Shown here piece by piece: positions 26,257 through 34,387 of a stretch of DNA of 64,000 nucleotides (position 1 is its first letter; each line of letters opens with the position of its first letter). Made by a program: the position numbers and the translations under genes. The notes beneath the pieces are model-generated. The model worked only from the letters and a program-made list of their open reading frames with translations, was not told the DNA's origin and searched no databases. Source of the DNA: UBA2882 sp045542735 (lineage in GTDB: Bacteria; Bacillota; Clostridia; Lachnospirales; Lachnospiraceae); contig JAZQLQ010000008.1 in the NCBI GenBank assembly GCA_045542735.1, positions 62,001 to 126,000 of the forward strand, in the 5' to 3' direction.

Positions 26257-26649
26257 CTATGCTTCCTCTAACTGTGATGTACAATGAGGACATCTGGTAG
26301 CTTTTATCGAAATATCACTCTGACAATAGGGACATTTCTTGGTGGTTTTCTCTGCCGGTTTCTTGCCTATACTCATCATTGCATTAATACCTTTAACTAA
26401 AACAAATAAAATCAATGCCATAATGATGAAATTAATAACGGCTGATAAAAACGCATTACCAAATCCTATAATATCATTCCAACTATATGTAGCTCTACCT
26501 GTAATAAAGTTTAAAATCGGATTGATAAAATTATCTGTCAGAGATGTGACAATACCGGTAAAAGCACCACCGATAATCACACCGATTGCCATATCCATCA
26601 CATTGCCTTTTAAGGCAAAAGTTTTAAACTCTTCTAAAAATTTCTTCAT
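26257..26649 (-). CDS. mscL: Large-conductance mechanosensitive channel with zinc-ribbon tail
   Basis: 130 residues. Residues 1-95 are a normal MscL: KKFLEEFKTFALKGNVMDMA, first pore helix AIGVIIGGAFTGIVTSL, periplasmic loop and second helix NAFLSAVINFIIMALILFVL. The usual cytoplasmic bundle is replaced by a zinc ribbon with Cys 106, 109, 120 and 123 in KKCPYCQSDISIKATRCPHC. MscL opens on hypo-osmotic shock. The ribbon should sit in the cytoplasm near the pore. ATG 26649 has better spacing from GGAGAGG than the ATG three codons earlier. It begins 25 bases after the PocR gene stop, so the two are likely co-transcribed. Confidence 0.93.
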   Translation of the reverse strand: MKKFLEEFKTFALKGNVMDMAIGVIIGGAFTGIVTSLTDNFINPILNFITGRATYSWNDIIGFGNAFLSAVINFIIMALILFVLVKGINAMMSIGKKPAEKTTKKCPYCQSDISIKATRCPHCTSQLEEA

Positions 26650-26674
26650 GTTATACATTCCTCTCCGGTATCTT

Positions 26675-27526
26675 TTATAAATTCAACAAATCTGCTTCAG
26701 ATATCTCAGGAGTATCTTCTCCGGCATGATTCATATCATATACTGCCTCAGAGATAATATTGATATCGCTACCAATCTGTGCATAAATCTCACCACTCTG
26801 TTTGGACAGATCGCTCTGCTGCTTTGCAAGGATACTAAATGACGCACCTGCTGCACCAAGTCTTGCCGCTTCAATCGCAGAGTTTAATGCAAGGATACCT
26901 TCCTTAGATGCAATCTTGGAAAGTTGTTTTGCATTACCTTCAATACGGTTAATAACGCTGTTAATCTTCTCCAGATTATCTGCATACACTTTCATCTTGT
27001 TATTTTCAACATACTCCAGATATTTCTGATTTACGAAGATATCAACAATCATGCCAAGCATATCTGCACATGCTTTAATCTTTGCTTCCGGCATCATAGG
27101 CACTTTATAAAGTGCGTCTATATATTCATCTCCATCCACGTCGATTTCTGCTGCAATTTTGCGGAATGCTTCTTCATCCAAAGGCTGATCATCGGGCATT
27201 GCCTGACCACCAATGGCTGTCATAACCACTTCTCCTGTCTCATGGATGGAAATAGGATATGCAAAATCAATCAATCCTGCGTGACATTTGTAGCAACCTT
27301 TCTCAAGACATGCCTTTGCCAATCCATTCTGATCAGTATCTACGCAACGTCTCATACCTTCTTTGCTACCACGTGTCAACTTAATACAAAAATCTGTAAA
27401 ATTGGACTCTCCGGTAATATACTCGCCTTCTGCATCTGTAAAAATAGCTGCTAATCCGGTTGCACTTGCCCATGCATCCTGAATTGCCTGTAACTCCTCT
27501 AAATCAATAAAATCTCTGATATCCAT
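26675..27526 (-). CDS. PocR-domain cytosolic sensor with a chemoreceptor-like tail
   Basis: 283 residues. Residues 5-165 are a PocR ligand-binding domain: LEELQAIQDAWASATGLAA, then the four-cysteine pattern RCVDTDQNGLAKAC...GCYKCHAGLIDFAYPI. The C-terminal 100 residues contain a coiled coil and KEGILALNSAIEAARLGAAG, clearly related to the signalling tip of methyl-accepting proteins (usual LALNAAIEAARAGE), but shorter. There is no membrane segment. By family PocR domains bind small hydrocarbon-type ligands in a PAS-like fold. It may signal to the neighbouring PAS-GAF-GGDEF cyclase or to a CheA elsewhere; inference. ATG 27526 is preferred over a GTG three codons earlier. Confidence 0.82.
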   Translation of the reverse strand: MDIRDFIDLEELQAIQDAWASATGLAAIFTDAEGEYITGESNFTDFCIKLTRGSKEGMRRCVDTDQNGLAKACLEKGCYKCHAGLIDFAYPISIHETGEVVMTAIGGQAMPDDQPLDEEAFRKIAAEIDVDGDEYIDALYKVPMMPEAKIKACADMLGMIVDIFVNQKYLEYVENNKMKVYADNLEKINSVINRIEGNAKQLSKIASKEGILALNSAIEAARLGAAGASFSILAKQQSDLSKQSGEIYAQIGSDINIISEAVYDMNHAGEDTPEISEADLLNL

Positions 27527-27618
27527 TACCTTCACCCCTATGTATCTTCATTCTCTGGCACAATCAACAAACTGTGCACCTATTATTGTACAATATCCCG
27601 TCACATTTTACAAGATAC

Positions 27619-28953
27619 TTAACCATTGCTTTCATGGTATATTTTCTTCATTTGGTACATTCTTTCATCTGCATGTTCAACAATCCGCTCAATATCTGCA
27701 AAATCTTCACTCCAGTCGGCTCCAACCGAAGCTTTTGCCGTTGCACCGGTTCCTATCTGCTCATTTAACAACGCTAAGCGTCTTTCAAACTCCTGCTTCT
27801 CTGTATCCGGACATACAATCACAAATTCATCGCCGCCAATGCGATATGTCATCCCCGGAAAAGCCGCATTGGCCGCATCACCTACAAAACAGATCAATGC
27901 ATCACCTGCCTGATGCCCTTGTTCATCATTGAGCTTCTTTAAGCCGTTGACATCCATATATACAATACCAATGTTTTTAAACATTTGCTTTTTCCATTTT
28001 GCCAAATCATGCATATATTTATTGCGATTGTAAAGTCCGGTCAACATATCCTCAAAACTCATGCGCTCCAACTCAGCAACCATTTTACGTTTTTGGATAT
28101 CATTCAACACAAAATAGCTGACCGACGTAAGTAAATCCAGATGCGTGGTATTCCGTACCGGATCATCCACACCGATGAATCCTACAATCTGCTCATTTTC
28201 AATCAAAGGAGCCGCAATCAGACTCTCAATATTCTGAGCCGCCAAAATCTGATATTCCAAACTGTCTTTATCCAGATTTTTACCTACGGAGGATAAACAA
28301 AAGCTTCCCTTTTCCATAAATTCTTTGAGCCAATTATCAATAATGGAAAGCTCCAGATTCTGTAAATTATCAATCTCCTGTGTGACACCTTCCTGACACC
28401 ATTCATAGGTATTGGACAAGGTTTTTTTATCCAGATCAAACTCAAAGATATATGCCCGTGCACCATGATAAAACTGTCCTATCTGAGAAAGCATCTGATT
28501 GATTGCATTTTTCTGATCCGAGTTTTCATTCAATGTATGAATGCACTTCACCAACAACTGGTCACTTTCTACCTTCAAGTCCAATTTTCTTCTTTTGGCA
28601 TCTTCATCGGTTAAATCTACTGCAATTTCTAAGCGATAAGTAACACCATCTTTATCCTTAACAAACTTGTCATAAATCTTGTAATATTTGCCCAGATACT
28701 CATTATAATGCTCCCAGACATGAAACTCTTCATAATTCAAATGACAATTGGTACAAAATTCACAAGGTTCATTTTTACCATGTAAAAGCTTGTAGCATTT
28801 CTGCCCTTTATATTCATTTTCGTCATGAATGTACAATGACTTTTGAAGTGTCGGATTAATATATTTGATCTCATAGGTTATGGGATCAGAAATATATATA
28901 TTGTTCAATGTGTGTTTTAAAACCAGTTTTCGAAACTCTTTGTAATCAGACAT
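27619..28953 (-). CDS. PAS-GAF diguanylate cyclase
   Basis: 444 residues from ATG 28953 (GGAGGAAAAAT upstream). An N-terminal PAS domain carries GQKCYKLLHGKNEPCEFCTN, a cysteine pattern common in PAS domains of anaerobes. A GAF domain occupies about 135-285 (AAPLIENEQIVGFIGVDDP). The GGDEF domain from about 295 has an intact active site RIGGDEFVIV and DMLTGLYNRNKY. It should make cyclic di-GMP from two GTP in response to a redox or small-molecule cue. It is soluble, with no membrane segment. It lies 92 bases upstream of the PocR gene. Confidence 0.9.
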   Translation of the reverse strand: MSDYKEFRKLVLKHTLNNIYISDPITYEIKYINPTLQKSLYIHDENEYKGQKCYKLLHGKNEPCEFCTNCHLNYEEFHVWEHYNEYLGKYYKIYDKFVKDKDGVTYRLEIAVDLTDEDAKRRKLDLKVESDQLLVKCIHTLNENSDQKNAINQMLSQIGQFYHGARAYIFEFDLDKKTLSNTYEWCQEGVTQEIDNLQNLELSIIDNWLKEFMEKGSFCLSSVGKNLDKDSLEYQILAAQNIESLIAAPLIENEQIVGFIGVDDPVRNTTHLDLLTSVSYFVLNDIQKRKMVAELERMSFEDMLTGLYNRNKYMHDLAKWKKQMFKNIGIVYMDVNGLKKLNDEQGHQAGDALICFVGDAANAAFPGMTYRIGGDEFVIVCPDTEKQEFERRLALLNEQIGTGATAKASVGADWSEDFADIERIVEHADERMYQMKKIYHESNG

Positions 28954-29007
28954 ATTTTTCCTCCTTGCAAGTATCACTACTGTTGCCTTAAAATGTGCCG
29001 ATTCCCC

Positions 29008-29718
29008 CTACGCATTTTTCTCTACCACATCAGCAATTCTTCCTCTTACCAGTTCAGCCACTTCCATGGTATTCATTCCCTGATACTCTTCATAAGGAAT
29101 AGGCTTTAAGAAATGCACTTCTACTTCCACCGGTTTTGTCCCCTTTTCATCAAACACCTTATAAGTATTTACTAATGCAATCGGTAAAATTACACATTTG
29201 GATTTGGTTGCACAACGGAAGGTTCCGTTATGAAATTCCAGCAGTTTATTACCTTTTTTACTTCTGGTTCCCTCCGGAAAAATCAGATAAGTCCTTCCGT
29301 TCTTTACTTCCTGTGTCACAGCCTTGATAACTTCCATGGACTGTCTGATGTCACTCCGGTCCATAGGATAGGATTTGGTACAATCCACAATCTGTTTCAT
29401 AAAAGGAATTTTATACAATTCCTTCTTTAATACTGCTGCCCAAGGTTTTTCATGTGCTGCCGTAATCGCAAGAATATCAAACAATCCCTGATGGTTGGAA
29501 AACATCATATAACCACTTTCTTCAGGAATATTCTCTTTGCCAAATACCTTAAAATCCAGATTACCGGATTCTACGGCACGTAAAAAGATATAACGGATAT
29601 GGGCATACTTCTCCTCTTCAGAATATTTGTCTGTGTGATTGGCATAATGACATAACTTAATATATGCCCACGGCACCTTCCACCAGTTTCTGAGTGCCAT
29701 CATTACAATTCGATTCAT
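29008..29718 (-). CDS. 1-acylglycerol-3-phosphate acyltransferase (PlsC family)
   Basis: 236 residues from ATG 29718 (GGAGGAAAACAT upstream; a longer frame overlaps gltS). The acyltransferase HxxxxD motif is SNHQGLFDI, and FPEGTRSKKG is the glycerol-phosphate binding block. It should acylate lysophosphatidic acid at the inner membrane face in phospholipid synthesis. It follows gltS, which is itself preceded by a second acyltransferase gene, so the three look like one operon. Confidence 0.88.
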   Translation of the reverse strand: MNRIVMMALRNWWKVPWAYIKLCHYANHTDKYSEEEKYAHIRYIFLRAVESGNLDFKVFGKENIPEESGYMMFSNHQGLFDILAITAAHEKPWAAVLKKELYKIPFMKQIVDCTKSYPMDRSDIRQSMEVIKAVTQEVKNGRTYLIFPEGTRSKKGNKLLEFHNGTFRCATKSKCVILPIALVNTYKVFDEKGTKPVEVEVHFLKPIPYEEYQGMNTMEVAELVRGRIADVVEKNA

Positions 29719-29737
29719 ATGTTTTCCTCCACATTCA

Positions 29738-31114
29738 CTAATCTTCTTTTTTTCCTCTGTGGCACACAATCGCCAACAGTACAAAGTAATATACAACCAA
29801 TGCTCCAAGAACCAACACTGTCATTATGGTAGACTTTGGCGCTATACCAACTAATACCAAAAGCGGAACTGCTAACATAATGGCAAAGCTACTTCCAATC
29901 ACCAGATTGTTTGCTGCCGGTGTTTCCAACCGAGGATCCAGTTCTCGAAGCAACAAGACACCGGAGCTGATAGTACCGGTCATCATGCCATACATGGACA
30001 ACAATCCTTCATAATAGTAATCTTTGTAGACCTTTTTGCATACAAACTTCAAATGAAGCAAAGTCACAATCGCACCAGCCACTGCCATCAATGCAAAGGG
30101 CAACCATAAGCCCTTCAGGTTATCAATCTCAATGGATGCAATACCCGCCACAATCATGATATCAAATGCCAAACCGGAAATACGGCTAAGTAAATAATTA
30201 TTCTGATACTGCCTGTTCATAAGTTTTGCAGTACGCAATTTCTTTAACACACAACGGGATGCAATTGCCAACGCGGAGCCGATCATAAAGTTAAAGCCCC
30301 ACAGCAAAGGATTTAAGGTATTGGCAAGCCCCGGGGATACTGCACTAAACAAATCGGTGATTCCACGTGTCAAAATAAAAGTCGCCCCATATACCGCTAA
30401 CACCAATGCCACTTGTATAGAAAAACGATCCAACGATTCCGCAATAGGTATTTCATTTTCATGCTGAAAAGTATCAATGGTCACGGAACCGGATACATCC
30501 TCGTGTTTCATGCGTTTCAATTGATTTTTCTTAGAAAGCCAGGTCATATAGGCTACACCTACAACACAGGCCGAAATGTAGCCGGCAGCTGCAATAGCCA
30601 GGCCAAAAGCTCTGCCACCGCTAAATCCCAAGGCTTCATAAGATGCCCCAATATTATTTGCCTGACCGGGTCCTTGTCCGTATCCCATGGGCAATAACAC
30701 ACCGGATGCTTTAAACAAATCCGGCATAACCGTAAAAGAAAGTACCAGTGAAATAATCAGACCGGTGATTCCCTGTATCATATAGGACCCTACAATCACA
30801 GCACCACTCTTTAAGCCAACTTTATCACCTTTCGTCTGTTCCGATGCATCCGGCACACGCAAGGATAATGCAATAAATCCCAAAGCAATACAGTGATAAG
30901 TAATAAATTCATAAAATGCAGGATCTAATTTCACAATGCCGATTACCTTTGCACCCAATAATAAAAATCCACCCAGCACTGCTGTGGGTAACATTGCCTG
31001 ACGTATAAATCCGACTTTTCTACGCAACACATTCGCCACTAAAATCGTAACTGCTATAGTTACTATCTGTATAATGGAATTCCACAATTGTGTATTCGCC
31101 GCTGAATAATCCAT
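29738..31114 (-). CDS. gltS: Sodium/glutamate symporter (GltS family)
   Basis: 458 residues with about eleven hydrophobic segments. QAMLPTAVLGGFLLLG near the N-terminus and the conserved GYGQGPGQANNIG pore loop, then ASIEIDNLKG and MYGMMTGTISSGVLLLRELD, identify the ESS (GltS) family. It imports glutamate with sodium. ATG 31114 is preferred, because the GTG four codons earlier overlaps the GGAG site. It is flanked on both sides by acyltransferase genes with short gaps (17 and 19 bases). Confidence 0.9.
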   Translation of the reverse strand: MDYSAANTQLWNSIIQIVTIAVTILVANVLRRKVGFIRQAMLPTAVLGGFLLLGAKVIGIVKLDPAFYEFITYHCIALGFIALSLRVPDASEQTKGDKVGLKSGAVIVGSYMIQGITGLIISLVLSFTVMPDLFKASGVLLPMGYGQGPGQANNIGASYEALGFSGGRAFGLAIAAAGYISACVVGVAYMTWLSKKNQLKRMKHEDVSGSVTIDTFQHENEIPIAESLDRFSIQVALVLAVYGATFILTRGITDLFSAVSPGLANTLNPLLWGFNFMIGSALAIASRCVLKKLRTAKLMNRQYQNNYLLSRISGLAFDIMIVAGIASIEIDNLKGLWLPFALMAVAGAIVTLLHLKFVCKKVYKDYYYEGLLSMYGMMTGTISSGVLLLRELDPRLETPAANNLVIGSSFAIMLAVPLLVLVGIAPKSTIMTVLVLGALVVYYFVLLAIVCHRGKKED

Positions 31115-31131
31115 ATATTCTGTCACTCCTC

Positions 31132-32298
31132 TTACGCTTTGTTATGTAAACCTTCTGTGTGTAATTCATATAAATAATAGTATTTCAATGCAGAAAACAT
31201 TTTGTCAGCCTTTATTTCCACATGACCGCTCATATCTTCTACATGAAGATTCAAGAAATTTCGAGAATAAACAGCCACCCCCTGTATCTTTTCATAAGAA
31301 ATACTTTTACCCTGAAATTCAATACGGTCCTTGTATGCTACCAAGGTGCCTTCCTCTGTCCGTACCACTTCATGATTTATGCCAATCTCATACCATGTGA
31401 CAACATCCGAAAAGAACGGCTCGTCCATACATTTTTCTTTTGCCAGTTCCACAAGCCCGGCTCTCTGCATGGCATCTAATTCTGTCACGGTATATTTGTG
31501 TGCCTCTTCATCCGTCACCTCGCCATATACGTCATAAACAGATGAAAAACCACAGTCACAATAAAACCTATCCTTTATGCTATGCATATTACCAATCTCA
31601 CCACATTTGGGACACATAAAAATCGTGCTTTCCAATCCCAATGCCAGATTTTTCCCACGATATGCTATACGCTCTTCCTTCTGCCTTTCATAGGCATCTT
31701 CATATAAATCCCTGCATATGGCTTCATTTATCTGTTCATCGGTCATCTCTTTTAATGCATCTACTGTGTATTCATGCACCAATCTGCCATGAAGTTTCCC
31801 CTTTCTCCATGTCAGACTCCAACGTGGTTGTGATAAATAACCGCCCTCCAAACGGAAGGTTACAAGTTTTGCTCCCGAACGCCTTGCCACTCTGCCGATT
31901 GCCGGAAGCATCTCACCGGTTTGGCCGTTAAAGGAACGGTTTCCCTCCGGGAAAATACAGACACTATGCCCCTCTTTTAATGCTTTAATCATCTGCTTAA
32001 CGGTAGCTACACCCTGCTTCCCTTTTACGTGGGTAATGGGTTTAAAAAACGTAGTCAAAAACCATGTACCAAACCCTTTTCGCATGATATGCTCACTGGC
32101 AACAAAATACAGCTGATGTCTCACTGCTACTCCAATGGAAGCCGGATCCAGCTCCATATTGTGATTTACCAAAAGCAAATAAGGACCTTCTATCTTACTT
32201 AGATCATCATATGAATAGTTAAACCTTAATTTCAAAAACTTCTCTAAAATCGGCACTAACACCTTGTGGGCCAACCGATGCCGTGTCAGTTCATTCAT
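31132..32298 (-). CDS. PlsC-like acyltransferase with C-terminal zinc ribbon
   Basis: 388 residues. The first 200 form a PlsC-type acyltransferase: HxxxxD in LLVNHNMELDPAS and FPEGNRSFNG. A zinc ribbon follows at about 230-260 (CPKCGEIGNMHSIKDRFYCDCG), then a C-terminal domain of about 120 residues with beta-rich character ending in MFSALKYYYLYELH. The added part is absent from housekeeping PlsC and may bind membrane or RNA. The final codons are read from a GGTTTACATAA motif (EGLHNK). It starts the operon that continues with gltS and the second acyltransferase. RBS GGAGAG before ATG 32298. Confidence 0.8.
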   Translation of the reverse strand: MNELTRHRLAHKVLVPILEKFLKLRFNYSYDDLSKIEGPYLLLVNHNMELDPASIGVAVRHQLYFVASEHIMRKGFGTWFLTTFFKPITHVKGKQGVATVKQMIKALKEGHSVCIFPEGNRSFNGQTGEMLPAIGRVARRSGAKLVTFRLEGGYLSQPRWSLTWRKGKLHGRLVHEYTVDALKEMTDEQINEAICRDLYEDAYERQKEERIAYRGKNLALGLESTIFMCPKCGEIGNMHSIKDRFYCDCGFSSVYDVYGEVTDEEAHKYTVTELDAMQRAGLVELAKEKCMDEPFFSDVVTWYEIGINHEVVRTEEGTLVAYKDRIEFQGKSISYEKIQGVAVYSRNFLNLHVEDMSGHVEIKADKMFSALKYYYLYELHTEGLHNKA

Positions 32299-32433
32299 CG
32301 TTTTATCTCTCCGTACAATACCTCATGATTACTTTATATTTTATACTATTTTACGGACTGTGGCTATTCTTCCATTGTTTTATTCTATTAAATCTATGAT
32401 TTATGTTTATAAACAGCGTCTTTTTAAGTTATG

Positions 32434-33939
32434 TCAACCATAGATACATCCACAATCAGGGACTTCTTCCTCTCGATAATTAATTTTTTTACCTATTTTC
32501 TCTTCATCTGCCTCGTATTTTTCAAAAAGTGCCACAGTCTCAATCCCACTTGTAAAAGGGAACATATCCACAGCCACTGCTTTTTCCATACGATATCCCT
32601 TCTCTAAGAAAACTTCCAGATCTCTTGCCAGACTGGTAGGCTTACAGGAAATATAAACAATCCGGTCTACGCCATAGGCAATGATTTTATCCAAGGCTTT
32701 GGGGTGAATACCATCTCTGGGTGGATCTAAGATAATCAGGTCCGGTTTTTCTTTGATACTATCAATAACCTTTAAGACATCACCTGCAATAAATTCGCAG
32801 TTATGTAAACCATTCAACTCTGCATTATCCTTAGCTGCCTCTACCGCTTCCTCTACAATCTCTACGCCAATCACTTTTTTTGCTACAGGCGCCATCATCT
32901 GGGCAATGGTACCGGTACCGCTATATAAGTCAAATACCACTTTATCGGGCTTACCGTCAGAAATCTCACCAATATACTGTCTGGCAGTTTCATATAAAAC
33001 TTCAGCCCCCAGTGAATTGGTCTGGAAGAATGAAAATTGGGAAATCTTAAATTTCAGTCCCATTAATTCTTCGTAGAAATAATCCTTGCCATATAACAAT
33101 TCATTGGCATCTGCTTTTACCACATCTGCTACAGAGTCATTGGTTGTGTGTAAGATACCTGCAATAGTACCTTTAAGCTGACCCTCTGTCTCAAGTTGCA
33201 CAAGCCATTCTTTAAAGCCTTCCAACAATTCTGCTTGTGTAATACCATTTTCCACATCGCTATAATCACTGCTTGTAATGAGCGCAATGAGGATTTCTCC
33301 GGTCTTTACCGCTTTTCTCACCAATAGGTGTCTCAAATATCCCATCTGGCGCATGCGGTGGTAAAAACTGATCTGCTTTTCCGTGAAATAATCCAACACC
33401 GTTGTCAAAATCAACCGATAATCCCCATCTACAATTTCACACTGGTCTACCGTGACAATATCATAAAAACCGCCTCTTTTATGTAAACCAAGCGACAAGG
33501 GACCATCTTTATATTCATCACCGAAGGAAAACTCCATTTTATTGCGGTATCCAATATTTCTTGGACTTTCTTTAATCCCCTGAAATTCATATCCTATTTC
33601 TTTTCCATTCTTTATGTAAACCTCATCCAGCAATCCCTTTACCTGTTTTGCCTTCAGTTGTAATTGATCTTCATAGGACAGATTGCGGTAGTTACAGCCA
33701 CCACATTTGCCAAAATGCGGACACGTTGCCTCAACTTCATTATCTGCCGGCTCCAATACTTCCAACAGAGTTCCTTCCGCTTTTCCTTTTCTTTTCTTAG
33801 TGACACGAAAAGATATTTTTTGTCCGGGAATCACATTTTTGACAACCGCCTTATCTGCCTCCTCATCCACACGGACAATTCCTTTTGCCGGAAACTTTAC
33901 GTCTTCCACAACGCCTTCATAACATTGACCTTTTTTCAT
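32434..33939 (-). CDS. rlmD: 23S rRNA (uracil-C5)-methyltransferase RlmD
   Basis: 501 residues: N-terminal TRAM domain, then a 4Fe-4S site in CPHFGKCGGCNYRN, and a Rossmann methyltransferase domain with FDLYSGTGTIAQ (SAM binding), LDPPRDGIHP and the catalytic cysteine in YISCKPTSLARDL. It makes 5-methyluridine at U1939-type positions of 23S rRNA. The tail EEEVPDCGCIYG has extra cysteines. Three GGTTTACATAA motifs lie in the gene, and the stop codon itself is inside a fourth copy (GGT TGA CATAA). Confidence 0.92.
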   Translation of the reverse strand: MKKGQCYEGVVEDVKFPAKGIVRVDEEADKAVVKNVIPGQKISFRVTKKRKGKAEGTLLEVLEPADNEVEATCPHFGKCGGCNYRNLSYEDQLQLKAKQVKGLLDEVYIKNGKEIGYEFQGIKESPRNIGYRNKMEFSFGDEYKDGPLSLGLHKRGGFYDIVTVDQCEIVDGDYRLILTTVLDYFTEKQISFYHRMRQMGYLRHLLVRKAVKTGEILIALITSSDYSDVENGITQAELLEGFKEWLVQLETEGQLKGTIAGILHTTNDSVADVVKADANELLYGKDYFYEELMGLKFKISQFSFFQTNSLGAEVLYETARQYIGEISDGKPDKVVFDLYSGTGTIAQMMAPVAKKVIGVEIVEEAVEAAKDNAELNGLHNCEFIAGDVLKVIDSIKEKPDLIILDPPRDGIHPKALDKIIAYGVDRIVYISCKPTSLARDLEVFLEKGYRMEKAVAVDMFPFTSGIETVALFEKYEADEEKIGKKINYREEEVPDCGCIYG

Positions 33940-33950
33940 AATTCCTCCAA

Positions 33951-33983
33951 AAAAAGAGCTGCGGCATCACTACCACAGCCCTT
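33951..33983 (-). terminator. Terminator between the 33997 gene and rlmD
   Basis: Nine-pair stem GGGCTGTGG/CCGCAGCTC (two wobbles) with an 8-base loop and T7 on the minus strand. Confidence 0.8.
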
Positions 33984-33996
33984 GCTTATTTAACTC

Positions 33997-34299
33997 TTAT
34001 TCTTCAGATGCCTCTGCATCTTCTTTAGCGGATGCGGTCTCTACAACAACTTCTTCCTCATCATCTGCAAAGAAATCGTCATCAAAATCATCATCGAAAT
34101 CATCTTCAAAATCTTCCAGATAATCCGGTGTGAAATAACGATAAACTGCATATGCGATTGCTGCAATTGCTGCGATTGCTCCGATAATGGCAAATACCCA
34201 AAGAAGTGTATGGCTCTTCTTCTCCTCTTTCACTTCTTCCTGTCTTTTTAACATATCACCCAATGTCATTGCTAATTCTTCAATTCTTGCTTTACTCAT
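33997..34299 (-). CDS. Small single-pass membrane protein with acidic tail
   Basis: 100 residues from ATG 34299 (AAAGGTGG upstream). A basic/helical N-terminus (MSKARIEELAMTLGDMLKRQ) precedes one transmembrane helix (about 32-56, alanine/isoleucine rich), and the C-terminal 45 residues are almost all Asp/Glu with phenylalanines (DFDDDFDDDFF). I do not recognise a characterised family. It lies between pcrA and rlmD with its own terminator. Confidence 0.7.
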   Translation of the reverse strand: MSKARIEELAMTLGDMLKRQEEVKEEKKSHTLLWVFAIIGAIAAIAAIAYAVYRYFTPDYLEDFEDDFDDDFDDDFFADDEEEVVVETASAKEDAEASEE

Positions 34300-34387
34300 G
34301 ATAGAAACCACCTTTCATTTTGTATACCCAAATCTATAGATAGTTTAACACTTTTTCCTATATTTTACTATCGGTTTTTTTGATTTT

